NCBI RefSeq assembly: GCF_008801835.1
Contig: NZ_VZOW01000042.1
Span: 1 to 47,110 of the forward strand
Source of the DNA: Cupriavidus pauculus
Lineage (GTDB): Bacteria > Pseudomonadota > Gammaproteobacteria > Burkholderiales > Burkholderiaceae
Length of the DNA: 47,110 bases
Reading direction: 5' to 3'
The notes beneath the pieces were generated by a model. That model was not told where the DNA came from. It searched no databases and saw only the letters and a list, made by a program, of their open reading frames with translations. Below are positions 1 through 7,361 of the stretch, in pieces; positions within the stretch are counted from its first letter, which is position 1; every line of letters begins with the position of its first letter. The translations under genes were made by a program, and so were the position numbers.

Positions 1-316
1 TTTGCAGAAGATTTTTTATCTGCCGTCAGCGCCCTTTCCTGCCCAGACACCAACCACTGCCGCCCCGCAAACCCTTGCCAACACTGCCTTGGCAGCGCGC
101 TTCGTGTTGCGAGGGGGCGAATATTAGTGGACTACCGCCGTCTGCGCAAGCGCTTTCTTTAAAAAGATCGTTATTGCTTTCCAATGCGCTCGAGTACCAA
201 CCGTGGCAACTGTCGCGGTGGGGACAACTTTGCGCAGGGAACTGTCCTAAGCTGCCAACCGGAGGGCGGCAAGAAGTCGACTCCTACTATGAAAAGACGC
301 AGTTGAAGGAGACACC
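1..316. other. Upstream non-coding stretch
   Basis: No recognisable protein is encoded here on either strand. Short open frames exist but resemble no family and lack the codon bias of the neighbours. The only clear signal is a good ribosome binding site (AAGGAG at about 306-311) just before the acyl-CoA synthetase start at 317. An AT-rich patch around 155-180 may hold its promoter, but I cannot pick convincing -35 and -10 boxes. Confidence 0.5.
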
Positions 317-2008
317 ATGAATCAGTCCGTGGCCGCCGATCGCTCGCTAGTGACCGGTGCGACCGATATTCCGCTATCCGACGACACCATTCCCGCGTTA
401 TTGGCTCGCGCTGTCGAGGCAAATCCCGAAGGTGACGCTGTAGCCTTCCGCGAACAGGGAATTCGTTGGACATGGCGCCAGTTTGCCGATCAGGTCGACA
501 GACTCGCCACCGGCTTGCTTGCGCACGGGATTGCCCGAGGCGACCGAGTGGGCATCTGGTCGCCAAACCGCGCCGAATGGCTGGTTACACAGTTTGCTAC
601 CGCCCGTATCGGCGCCATCCTCGTGAATATCAACCCGGCCTATCGGCAGGCCGAGCTCGAGTATGCGCTGAACAAGGCGTGCGTGAAGATGCTCATCACC
701 GCCGCCAACTTCAAATCGAGTGACTATTTGCGGATGCTTCTTGCATTGGCGCCGGAACTCGCGCAGTGCGCACCTGGCCAGCTCCGCGCAGCGAGGCTGC
801 AGCACCTTCGGTTCGTGGTGCGAATGGGAACTGAGCGCACCGACGGGATGCTCAGCTACAACGATCTCCTGAAAATCGCATCGCCAGCCGACCTCGACGC
901 CATTTCGCGGCAATTGGATGCCCATGACCCGATCAACATTCAGTTCACGAGCGGAACGACGGGAAATCCCAAAGGCGCCACGCTTACGCACCACAACGTT
1001 GTCAACAACGGGCGCTTCGTTGCAATGGCAATGAAACTGGGCGCGTCCGACCGACTATGTATTCCCGTTCCGCTTTATCACTGTTTCGGCATGGTGCTTT
1101 CCGTACTGGCCTGCGTTTCGGTCGGGGCCTGCATGATTTTCCCGGGCGAAGCATTTGACCCACTGGCCACCATGCGCGCCGTGTCCGAAGAGCGTTGCAC
1201 GGCGCTTCACGGGGTGCCGACGATGTTTATTGCCCAACTCGACCATCCCGATTTTGGGAAGTTCGACTTTTCCACATTACGCACCGGAATCATGGCCGGC
1301 GCACCATGCCCCATCGAGGTCATGAAGCGAGTGGTCACCGATATGCATATGGCGGAAGTGACGATTGCCTACGGCATGACCGAAACTAGCCCGGTTTCAT
1401 TTCAAAGCGCCACGGACGATCCACTCGACAAGCGGGTTGCCACCGTGGGACGTGTGCAGCCGCATCTGGAATGCAAGATCGTCGACGCCACAGGTGAGAT
1501 CGTGACACGCGGGGAAACCGGTGAGCTTTGTACGCGCGGCTATTCGGTGATGCTCGGATATTGGGACGACGACGCCCGCACGCGCGAAGCGATTCGTGAC
1601 GGATGGATGCATACCGGCGATCTGGCCACCCTCGACAACGAGGGTTATTGCAACATCGTGGGTCGCGTGAAAGACATGCTGATTCGAGGTGGGGAGAACA
1701 TCTACCCGCGTGAAATCGAGGAATTTCTGTTTCGCCACCCCAAAGTGCAGGCGGTACAGGTGTTTGGCGTGCCCGATGCCAAATACGGCGAAGAGGTGTG
1801 CGCGTGGATCGTCCTCAAACCCGGCCAGCATGCTACGGAGGGCGAGATCCGTGATTTCTGCCGCGACCAGATTGCCCATTACAAGGTCCCGCGCTATATA
1901 CGATTCGTGGAGGAGATGCCGATGACGGTAACCGGCAAGGTCCAAAAGTTTGTGATGCGCGACACCATGATTCACGATCTGGGCTTATCGCCCGCTGAAA
2001 CGGCCTGA
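317..2008 (+). CDS. AMP-forming acyl-CoA synthetase (ANL superfamily)
   Basis: This enzyme activates a carboxylic acid to its CoA thioester through an acyl-adenylate, probably in the cytoplasm or at the inner membrane. The 563-residue length is normal for a two-domain ANL enzyme. The A3 P-loop FTSGTTGNPKG is at about 210-220, the A5 motif YGMTETS at about 352-358, and the A7 motif GWMHTGDL at about 429-436. The A8 hinge GRVKDMLIRGGENIYP starts near 449. The C-terminal TGKVQK supplies the catalytic lysine at about 541. The ATG at 317 follows AAGGAG at ideal spacing. A DUF488 gene follows 16 bases after the stop, so the two may be co-transcribed. Medium- or long-chain fatty acid, or an aryl acid, are all possible substrates; the sequence alone does not decide. 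Confidence 0.93.
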   Translation: MNQSVAADRSLVTGATDIPLSDDTIPALLARAVEANPEGDAVAFREQGIRWTWRQFADQVDRLATGLLAHGIARGDRVGIWSPNRAEWLVTQFATARIGAILVNINPAYRQAELEYALNKACVKMLITAANFKSSDYLRMLLALAPELAQCAPGQLRAARLQHLRFVVRMGTERTDGMLSYNDLLKIASPADLDAISRQLDAHDPINIQFTSGTTGNPKGATLTHHNVVNNGRFVAMAMKLGASDRLCIPVPLYHCFGMVLSVLACVSVGACMIFPGEAFDPLATMRAVSEERCTALHGVPTMFIAQLDHPDFGKFDFSTLRTGIMAGAPCPIEVMKRVVTDMHMAEVTIAYGMTETSPVSFQSATDDPLDKRVATVGRVQPHLECKIVDATGEIVTRGETGELCTRGYSVMLGYWDDDARTREAIRDGWMHTGDLATLDNEGYCNIVGRVKDMLIRGGENIYPREIEEFLFRHPKVQAVQVFGVPDAKYGEEVCAWIVLKPGQHATEGEIRDFCRDQIAHYKVPRYIRFVEEMPMTVTGKVQKFVMRDTMIHDLGLSPAETA

Positions 2009-2024
2009 CCCGGGGCGGCAAAAA

Positions 2025-2411
2025 ATGACCATTCGAATCGTCAGGCTCGGGGGACCACGCGAAAAAGACGAAGGGTTGCGCCTCGGTACGGTGCGCCGTC
2101 CGCCGCGCGGAGTGCCGAAGGCAGAGTTTGCAAGCCGAGATTTTTATGACGTCTGGTATCCGGTCCTGTCCCCTTCGGCCGAGCTGGTCGCCCAAGCGCA
2201 GTCCGCGAAAGACGAAAAGGCCTGGCGCGCATTCGAAAAGCATTTTCGCGCCGAGATGGCGCAGCCAGACGCAAGCCGAACGCTTGACCTGCTCGCTGCG
2301 TTTTCGCACCAGACAAACTTTTCGCTCGGTTGTTATTGCGAGGACGAAGCCCGCTGCCATCGCTTAATCCTGCGAGCACTACTGGCGGAACGCGGCGCCG
2401 ATATCGCCTGA
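2025..2411 (+). CDS. DUF488 family protein
   Basis: A small cytoplasmic protein of 128 residues with the hallmarks of DUF488 (YeaO-like). It has an N-terminal TIRIVRLG strand, a central aromatic-rich FYDVWYPVLSP segment at about 44-54, and a C-terminal GCYCEDEARCHRLIL segment at about 106-120. That last segment carries the paired cysteines and the Cys-His pair typical of the family. The biochemical function is not established. It starts 16 bases after the acyl-CoA synthetase stop, so it is probably in the same transcript. A strong inverted repeat (2434-2460) follows it and may end or process that message. Confidence 0.82.
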   Translation: MTIRIVRLGGPREKDEGLRLGTVRRPPRGVPKAEFASRDFYDVWYPVLSPSAELVAQAQSAKDEKAWRAFEKHFRAEMAQPDASRTLDLLAAFSHQTNFSLGCYCEDEARCHRLILRALLAERGADIA

Positions 2412-2433
2412 GACATGCAGGCTATGATGCGAA

Positions 2434-2460
2434 GCTTCGCCGCGGACGTTGCGGCGAAGC
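2434..2460. repeat. Perfect 10-bp inverted repeat between DUF488 and Gate-protein genes
   Basis: GCTTCGCCGC (2434-2443) and GCGGCGAAGC (2451-2460) are exact inverse complements around a 7-base loop. No T-run follows, so it is not a canonical intrinsic terminator. It lies between the DUF488 stop at 2411 and the likely ATG of the next gene at 2485. It could be a weak terminator, a processing or stabilising hairpin, or a translation-control element. Confidence 0.7.
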
Positions 2461-2484
2461 CTCCTAACAGCCTCTCCTACGTCG

Positions 2485-3729
2485 ATGGCATTGAACTTCG
2501 TCTGGCTCGGATTCTTCCTGGTTTCCTTTGTAGCCGCCTGCGTGCGTCTTATTGGCGGCGATACCACGGTATTTCCCGCCATGCTGACGTCTCTTTTCGA
2601 CAGTTCGCGCACTGCGTTCGAGATCTCGCTTGGACTCGTCGGCGTAATGAGCCTATGGATCGGCATTATGCGCATTGGCGAACGCGCAGGTGTCATCGAC
2701 CTGTTTGCACGCTGCGTCAATCCACTATTGCGCCACTTCTTCCCCGGGGTACCAGCTGGCCACCCGGCCCAGGGCGCGATGATGATGAACGTTTCCGCCA
2801 ATATGCTGGGGCTCGATAACGCGGCTACCCCACTCGGTCTGACAGCCATGCGCGAGCTCCAGACACTGAACCGTCAACCCGCTACGGCCACGAATGCGCA
2901 GATTATGTTCATCGTGCTGAATACCGCCGGCTTGACGTTGATTCCGACCTCGGTAATTGCCATCCGCCAGGCGATGGCAGTCAAGCAGGGGTTGGTGAAT
3001 TTCAATGCGGCGGATATTTTCCTGCCAACCTTGCTGGCAACCGGTGCATCGTGCCTGGCCGGCCTGCTCGCGGTAGCGTGGGTGCAGCGGCTCAATCTCT
3101 TCAAACTTCCCGTGCTTGCGGCTTTTTCCGTGATGTGTGCGGCGGTGGGCGGCCTGTTTGTCTGGCTGCGGCACGCGCCGCCCGATCAGGTCAGCCAATT
3201 GGCCGCCCTGGCAGGAAGCGGATTCATTCTCTCGTTGATTATTTTGTTTCTGGTCTGCGGCGCCATCCGCGGGGTGAATGTTTACGACGCCTTCATAGAC
3301 GGTGCAAAGGAAGGCTTCGGCGTTGCCGTACAGATCATTCCGTATCTAGTCGCAATTCTCGTGGCCATCGGACTGTTTCGCGCCAGCGGTTGCATGGATG
3401 TGGTCCTGCGCGGCCTGACGTCCGCCTTTACCTGGCTGGGTGTGGACACCGCATTCGTTCCAGCCCTGCCGGTGGGGTTGATGAAGATCCTCTCAGGCGC
3501 GGGCGCGCGCGGATTAATGGTGGACATCATGGCGACCTATGGCGTCGATTCCTTTCAGGCCCGGCTGGCCGCGATCATCCAGGGATCCACGGAAACCACG
3601 TTCTATGTGCTCGCCGTCTATTTCGGCAGCGTTAATGTGCGCAATACACGCCATGCGCTCGCGTGTGCGCTATTCGCGGATGGTGTCGGATTGGTATCGG
3701 CGGTGTGGATTGGATACCTGTTCCGGTGA
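2485..3729 (+). CDS. Gate/nucleoside-recognition membrane protein (SpmA-SpmB fusion type)
   Basis: A polytopic inner-membrane protein of 414 residues from the ATG at 2485. The first half resembles SpmA: an N-terminal membrane helix, then MMMNVSANMLGLDNAATPLG at about 95-114 and MFIVLNTAGLTLIPTS. The second half resembles SpmB, with GAKEGFGVAVQIIPYLVAIL and a helix ending QGSTETTFYVLAVYFG. Both halves belong to the Gate domain family, linked to nucleoside or small-solute transport and, in Bacillus, to spore-core maturation. The role in a non-sporulating bacterium is unknown. The open frame extends to a TTG at 2449, but that codon lies inside a hairpin, so the ATG at 2485 is preferred. No obvious Shine-Dalgarno sequence precedes it. 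Confidence 0.87.
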   Translation: MALNFVWLGFFLVSFVAACVRLIGGDTTVFPAMLTSLFDSSRTAFEISLGLVGVMSLWIGIMRIGERAGVIDLFARCVNPLLRHFFPGVPAGHPAQGAMMMNVSANMLGLDNAATPLGLTAMRELQTLNRQPATATNAQIMFIVLNTAGLTLIPTSVIAIRQAMAVKQGLVNFNAADIFLPTLLATGASCLAGLLAVAWVQRLNLFKLPVLAAFSVMCAAVGGLFVWLRHAPPDQVSQLAALAGSGFILSLIILFLVCGAIRGVNVYDAFIDGAKEGFGVAVQIIPYLVAILVAIGLFRASGCMDVVLRGLTSAFTWLGVDTAFVPALPVGLMKILSGAGARGLMVDIMATYGVDSFQARLAAIIQGSTETTFYVLAVYFGSVNVRNTRHALACALFADGVGLVSAVWIGYLFR

Positions 3730-3731
3730 CT

Positions 3732-3749
3732 TGTTGTACGACGACAACA
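3732..3749. promoter_or_regulatory. Inverted repeat, possible operator
   Basis: TGTTGT (3732-3737) and ACAACA (3744-3749) form a perfect inverted repeat around ACGACG, just after the Gate-protein stop and about 40 bases before the candidate small-RNA promoter. The TTGT-N-ACAA layout is similar to sites of GntR-family regulators. No such regulator is in the window, so this remains a candidate. Confidence 0.3.
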
Positions 3750-3787
3750 TCAATGCGCGCTTTCCAATACATTTATATGCGCGGCAC

Positions 3788-3816
3788 TTGGTGCGTCGCA
3801 GCAAGTCGTGTATATT
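3788..3816 (+). promoter_or_regulatory. Sigma-70-type promoter for candidate small RNA
   Basis: TTGGTG (3788-3793) and TATATT (3811-3816) are separated by exactly 17 bases, a good match to the housekeeping consensus. Transcription would begin near 3823. It points at a short transcript ending at the strong terminator at 3851-3881, with no reading frame in between. Confidence 0.6.
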
Positions 3817-3822
3817 GAAGTC

Positions 3823-3881
3823 TGTCTCCTCCACCACCTCGGTGGATTCCAACCCGCGCACAACCTGCGCGGGTTTTTTTT
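3823..3881 (+). ncRNA. Candidate small RNA with anti-Shine-Dalgarno CUCCUCC motif
   Basis: A promoter with ideal spacing predicts a start near 3823, and a textbook terminator with eight T residues ends near 3881, giving a transcript of about 59 nucleotides. Near its 5' end is CTCCTCC (about 3826-3832), complementary to ribosome binding sites. A hairpin TCCACC-ACCTC-GGTGGA (3830-3846) follows, whose loop repeats ACCTC. The terminator stem closes the RNA. C-rich anti-Shine-Dalgarno motifs are the target-binding regions of several bacterial small RNAs, for example the CcsR/cuckoo group of alphaproteobacteria. That this RNA acts likewise, with Hfq, is inference. It could instead be a terminator remnant of the Gate-protein message or a leader of the next gene. 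Confidence 0.55.
3851..3881 (+). terminator. Rho-independent terminator
   Basis: A 9-bp perfect stem AACCCGCGC (3851-3859) / GCGCGGGTT (3867-3875) with a 7-base loop overlaps a run of eight T residues (3874-3881). It would end the candidate small RNA and also any read-through from the Gate-protein gene. Confidence 0.88.
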
Positions 3882-4026
3882 ACCCAAAATTTGCGGAATC
3901 GTCGCAGAGAGCGGCGGTTTTGGTTTCAAACACCTCACGAATAGGGCACCTGCCCCGTTCCGCACCCGGATTCTCCCTTCTGGTGCAACGGGGCACCGGT
4001 GAGGCGCAAAACAACGGTTTCGGTCG

Positions 4027-4049
4027 CCATTGTTGCAATGCAGCAATGG
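4027..4049. promoter_or_regulatory. Imperfect palindrome upstream of FUSC gene
   Basis: CCATTGTTGC (4027-4036) and GCAGCAATGG (4040-4049) pair at nine of ten positions around AAT. It is about 58 bases ahead of the FUSC start and may be a regulator-binding site. No regulator gene is adjacent. Confidence 0.3.
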
Positions 4050-4079
4050 TCAATCTAGAGTGCTATCGGTACTCACCCT

Positions 4080-4094
4080 GAGACCTCAGGTCTC
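4080..4094. promoter_or_regulatory. Perfect palindrome just before FUSC start
   Basis: GAGACCT-C-AGGTCTC is a perfect 7-bp inverted repeat with a one-base centre, 12 bases ahead of the ATG at 4107. Its position suits an operator or an RNA hairpin occluding the start; no canonical Shine-Dalgarno sequence is visible there. Confidence 0.35.
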
Positions 4095-4106
4095 GCACTC
4101 TTCACC

Positions 4107-6221
4107 ATGCGCCGCGCCCCGCGCTCCCTTCGTTATTGCCCCGACTCTGCAGCAACCCGCCGGGGCATCGTCTACGCGCTCTCCTTCTTCGCGCTGGCCG
4201 GCACCGCCTGGCTGACCTCCGACGCCGGCTACCTGTGGTCCGCCACGGCATCGATTTGGACATGCCTGGCCGACCGACAAGGCACGGCCGCTTCGCGCAT
4301 TCGCGCGCTCGGTACGGTGGGTGTCGGCGGTGCGCTTGCCAGCATGCTTGGGGCGAGCCTGTCGGCGTCGCCGCTGACCGCGCTGGCCGTCGTAATCGCC
4401 GCGGGACTGGTTGCAGGATTGGCCGAGATCCGGGGACCGGCGGCTGCGCTGTGCGCCAAGCTGCTTTACGTGGTGCTTATCGCGGCATGCCTGCAGCCGA
4501 CGCTCGGTGCATCGACGCCGGCTCATGTATGGATGGCCGGCGTTGACTTCCTGCGCGGCGGACTGTTTGCGTGTCTGGTGAGTCTTGTGCTGATTCCCTC
4601 GCAGCGCGATACGCGGCCGCGTATGGAAATCATCGCCGTCTACAGCGTGCTCCTGCGGTTTGCGCAATGTCTCGCCACGTCGCCCACGCAGGACACCGCG
4701 GCCTACAAGCAGGAAATCCGGCTACGCATCGAAACCGCGCGTGCGGCCGTCATCGCCCGCCGCGGCATGTTCGATCCCATCGGCCTGCTCCACTACGCCT
4801 ATGCGGTGCACGTTGCGGACGCAATCTTTGGCCTGCTGATCGTCGCAGGCGAACTGCGCGACCGTGCCGGCTGCAGCACCGGACACCGCTTGCCGCTGGC
4901 CTATACCGCGCGGTGCCTGGCCGACACGCTAGAGCAAGTTCAACAGGCGCTTGCCCCGCATGCGCCGGATTTACCGGCGCTCAGCGCGATGCTGGGCGCG
5001 GATCTGCGGCGCCTCGTCGCCCAGCGCGCCAACGCGAGCGCGCCGCCCACCTATCAGTCCGCGCTGGCGGCGCTGGCGAAGCAGCCATCCTTCGATCGCT
5101 GGCGCGACACCTTTGTCTGGCCAAGTAGCGGCCTTGCGCGCATGGTGGACCGGCTTGGTCACGCATTGGCCGATGTGGCGGCGCGCGACGCACGGGTGTC
5201 GCGCCACGCCATACGCCTGGCGTTGGCTGGCGCGCTCAGCCTCCTGCCGTCGCAACTGCTCCAGGCTGATCATGGCTACTGGGTCGCAGTCACCGTGATC
5301 ATGGTGCTCAGTCCACGCTTGCAAACCACGCGACAAATCTCGTTCCACCGGTTTGCAGGCTCCCTCGCCGGTGCGCTGCTGGCGTGCGTCATCGGCCTTG
5401 CCCACCTCACGCCCACGCTTGCGCTTGGCATCAGCACCTTGTTCCTCGCCGGGGCCTATGCACTGCGGTTGGCAGGCAATGCGGGCGGCTTTGCGTTTTG
5501 TTTGACGCCGGCTGTCATCCTGTTCTCGTGGCTGGGGGAGCCCGCGTCCAGCAGCAGCCATGTCGCAGCCTTGCGCGGGCTCGATACGGCAATCGGCTGC
5601 CTGATCGCGCTGGCTAGCTACTATGTGCTGGCGCCGCGCGCCGAATTGTCCCGCGCCTTCCGTCATAGTCTCGATGCCCTGGCCGTCAACGCGGTGTATC
5701 TGCGCGCCTCGTTCAGTGCGGCACGGGCAATTTCCCCGTCACATGCGCGACTTGAGGCGTTACGCATTTCTGCCGGTCGTGCTTCCACGCAAGCCGAGAT
5801 GACATTGGCACAATGTGCGGAAGAGCTCGATCCCGGCCTTGCCAGCAGCCACAACGCCTTGCTCATCCTGACCCGGAAGATGGCGTCACTGGCCGGCCTG
5901 GTGCGGGCAGCGGTCGAATCGGGCGAACACCCTTCAAGCCCCGGAGCGGCGATCCAGGCGTTGCTCGTCGACCTTGAGGCGCGGCTGGCCGAAGTCGCCG
6001 TGCGGCCGGGCAGTACCGGCGTTACCACCGTAGTCGCACCCCTTCGCCTCACGCCGCTCACACCGGACAACGCTCCGCTCGAGCACTTTCTGGCGGAACA
6101 AGCCGTCTACGCCGATTCCCATATCGATACGGCGCACCGGACGGTCGCTGCGTTACGCACCCTCGCGGCAAGGCAGGCAGCGGCCAACCGCGGGCGTCTT
6201 ACCGGCTTGCGCGCCGGCTAG
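4107..6221 (+). CDS. FUSC-family inner-membrane transporter
   Basis: A 704-residue membrane protein with the double architecture of FUSC / YccS-like proteins. There is an N-terminal bundle of membrane helices at about 20-160, a soluble middle region, and a second bundle at about 365-510. The second bundle begins AIRLALAGALSLLPSQ and contains GYWVAVTVIMVLSPRLQTT, typical of the family. A soluble C-terminal part of about 190 residues follows. Such proteins are linked to efflux of aromatic acids such as fusaric acid and p-hydroxybenzoate. The substrate here is unknown. No membrane-fusion or outer-membrane partner is adjacent, so this is more likely a YccS-type orphan than an AaeAB-type pump. Two palindromes precede the gene and suggest regulation. 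Confidence 0.85.
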   Translation: MRRAPRSLRYCPDSAATRRGIVYALSFFALAGTAWLTSDAGYLWSATASIWTCLADRQGTAASRIRALGTVGVGGALASMLGASLSASPLTALAVVIAAGLVAGLAEIRGPAAALCAKLLYVVLIAACLQPTLGASTPAHVWMAGVDFLRGGLFACLVSLVLIPSQRDTRPRMEIIAVYSVLLRFAQCLATSPTQDTAAYKQEIRLRIETARAAVIARRGMFDPIGLLHYAYAVHVADAIFGLLIVAGELRDRAGCSTGHRLPLAYTARCLADTLEQVQQALAPHAPDLPALSAMLGADLRRLVAQRANASAPPTYQSALAALAKQPSFDRWRDTFVWPSSGLARMVDRLGHALADVAARDARVSRHAIRLALAGALSLLPSQLLQADHGYWVAVTVIMVLSPRLQTTRQISFHRFAGSLAGALLACVIGLAHLTPTLALGISTLFLAGAYALRLAGNAGGFAFCLTPAVILFSWLGEPASSSSHVAALRGLDTAIGCLIALASYYVLAPRAELSRAFRHSLDALAVNAVYLRASFSAARAISPSHARLEALRISAGRASTQAEMTLAQCAEELDPGLASSHNALLILTRKMASLAGLVRAAVESGEHPSSPGAAIQALLVDLEARLAEVAVRPGSTGVTTVVAPLRLTPLTPDNAPLEHFLAEQAVYADSHIDTAHRTVAALRTLAARQAAANRGRLTGLRAG

Positions 6222-6270
6222 ACTCAGGGCAAGCGGCCAGGAGGTCTTGTCGACATACAGCTGCTGCGCC

Positions 6271-6298
6271 TTGCCGGATGGCGGCGATTGCCTATATT
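6271..6298 (+). promoter_or_regulatory. Sigma-70-type promoter of DUF1488 gene
   Basis: TTGCCG (6271-6276) and TATATT (6293-6298) are spaced by 16 bases, about 47 bases ahead of the ATG at 6345. It reads toward the DUF1488 gene. Confidence 0.5.
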
Positions 6299-6344
6299 GA
6301 AGGGATATTCGCCGTTTCCCCGTTCCGGCAAGACGAGGTGCGCC

Positions 6345-6623
6345 ATGGTCGATATCACCTTTCCCAACAGCAATCCCACCTACTGTGGCGCCAGCCTGAC
6401 ACTGTCGTGTCCGGCCACCGTCAACGGCAATCGGTCCCAGTATTCAGTCACCGCGGAAGCTCTGGAGGCGTATTGCGGGGCACGTTCCGCGCGTGAGGAG
6501 GATCTGGTCCACGCGTTCACGAACAATCGCACGCGCATCGAACAGCTCGCTGAAACCATGTTCGAGCTGACCGAAGCGCGCGAGATCGTCCTGCGCGGCG
6601 GTCATTTCCGCTTTGCAGGCTGA
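6345..6623 (+). CDS. DUF1488-like small protein
   Basis: A 92-residue soluble protein resembling DUF1488. It begins MVDITFPNSNP, has a central strand region around SLTLSCPATVNGNRSQYSVT at about 17-36, then an EALEAYCG helix, and a charged helical end NNRTRIEQLAETMF that precedes REIVLRGGHFRF. Function is unknown. The ATG at 6345 follows GAGGTG with suitable spacing and lies 47 bases after a good promoter. A 19-residue longer reading exists but would overlap the promoter region. It is probably monocistronic, since the next gene is convergent. Confidence 0.68.
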   Translation: MVDITFPNSNPTYCGASLTLSCPATVNGNRSQYSVTAEALEAYCGARSAREEDLVHAFTNNRTRIEQLAETMFELTEAREIVLRGGHFRFAG

Positions 6624-6674
6624 CATCGGCAAGCGAGTCCCGGACAGCCCGAGACCGATCGGCCGGCGCCTGCT

Positions 6675-7145
6675 TCAGGCGTCGGTTTCCCGGCCGCGCA
6701 CCAGCAACACCGGCATCGTGGACTGACGAATCACCGCTTCCGCGACGCTGCCCAGCACCAGCCGCCGCACGCCGCGGCGGCCATGCGTGCCGATCACCAG
6801 CAGATCGCCGCCCCATTCCTTCGCCGCGGCGTTGATCGAACCGGCGATATCGCCAATCACCGCCGGCTCCGTCACCAGTCTGGTTTCGAACTTCACGTTT
6901 GCTGCGCCGAGCACTTGCCCTGCCGCTTCGAGCGATTTCTTGCCACTGTCCACATAGGCGCGCTCGATCTGCGATGGATCATAGAAGCCGGCGTCGAACA
7001 GCATCACGCCGTTATCGACCACATAGAGAGCCAGGACGGTGGCGCCGCTGCCGCTGGCCACGCGGATCGCTTCCTGCAGGGCGAGATCCGAAGTGCTGCT
7101 GCCATCCACTGCCACCACAATCTTGCTGTAAGTGTTGCTCGCCAT
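6675..7145 (-). CDS. Universal stress protein (UspA family)
   Basis: A cytoplasmic stress protein of 156 residues from the preferred ATG at 7145, normal for a single Usp domain. It begins with the family's first strand, KIVVAVDGSSTSDLALQEA. It ends with the nucleotide-binding signature GTHGRRGVRRLVLGSVAE at about 125-142, matching the G-x2-G-x9-G-S pattern of ATP-binding Usp proteins, then PVLLVRG. GGAGGG lies 8 bases before the ATG, while the in-frame TTG at 7151 is too close to it. The gene diverges from paaA across a 216-base region. Usp genes often respond to starvation or toxic carbon sources, but a link to phenylacetate is only positional. Confidence 0.93.
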   Translation of the reverse strand: MASNTYSKIVVAVDGSSTSDLALQEAIRVASGSGATVLALYVVDNGVMLFDAGFYDPSQIERAYVDSGKKSLEAAGQVLGAANVKFETRLVTEPAVIGDIAGSINAAAKEWGGDLLVIGTHGRRGVRRLVLGSVAEAVIRQSTMPVLLVRGRETDA

Positions 7146-7250
7146 TTCCAATGCCCTCCGGTAGAAGATTGAAGCTCGATACTACACATGACGCCGGCCT
7201 CACGTCGTGAGCCGATTCTCAAAAATCCTCCGGAGCAGAGCACCATTAAA

Positions 7251-7280
7251 TTGACCGACCGGTCGGTTTATATATATAGT
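7251..7280 (+). promoter_or_regulatory. Promoter of the paa operon
   Basis: TTGACC (7251-7256) and TATAGT (7275-7280) lie 18 bases apart, with an overlapping TATATA alternative at 16. The predicted start near 7287 leaves a leader of about 75 bases to paaA. The PaaR-type palindrome overlaps the -35 box and spacer, so a bound repressor would block RNA polymerase. Confidence 0.75.
7254..7267. promoter_or_regulatory. PaaR-type operator
   Basis: ACCGACCGGTCGGT is a perfect 14-bp palindrome placed between the -35 and -10 boxes of the paa promoter. TetR-type PaaR repressors of the phenylacetate pathway bind palindromes of this kind, with phenylacetyl-CoA as the inducer in studied cases. The likely regulator is encoded at 12405-13025, at the end of the same cluster. 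Confidence 0.8.
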
Positions 7281-7361
7281 ATCCGCACCGCTCCACCCCC
7301 AAATGCCATACAGCCTCGACAGGCCGCCCCGTCCAGACAGACGAAAAGCCAAGGAGACGTG

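Noticed and set aside
91..111. Sigma-54-type promoter near the left end
   Set aside because: GGCA and TTGC elements are present but 12 bases apart, not the fixed spacing required.
75..566. Two short frames at the left end
   Set aside because: They overlap each other on opposite strands, lack ribosome sites, and resemble no family.
3539..4081. Open frame running through the Gate-protein end and small-RNA region
   Set aside because: It crosses a strong terminator and has no family likeness.
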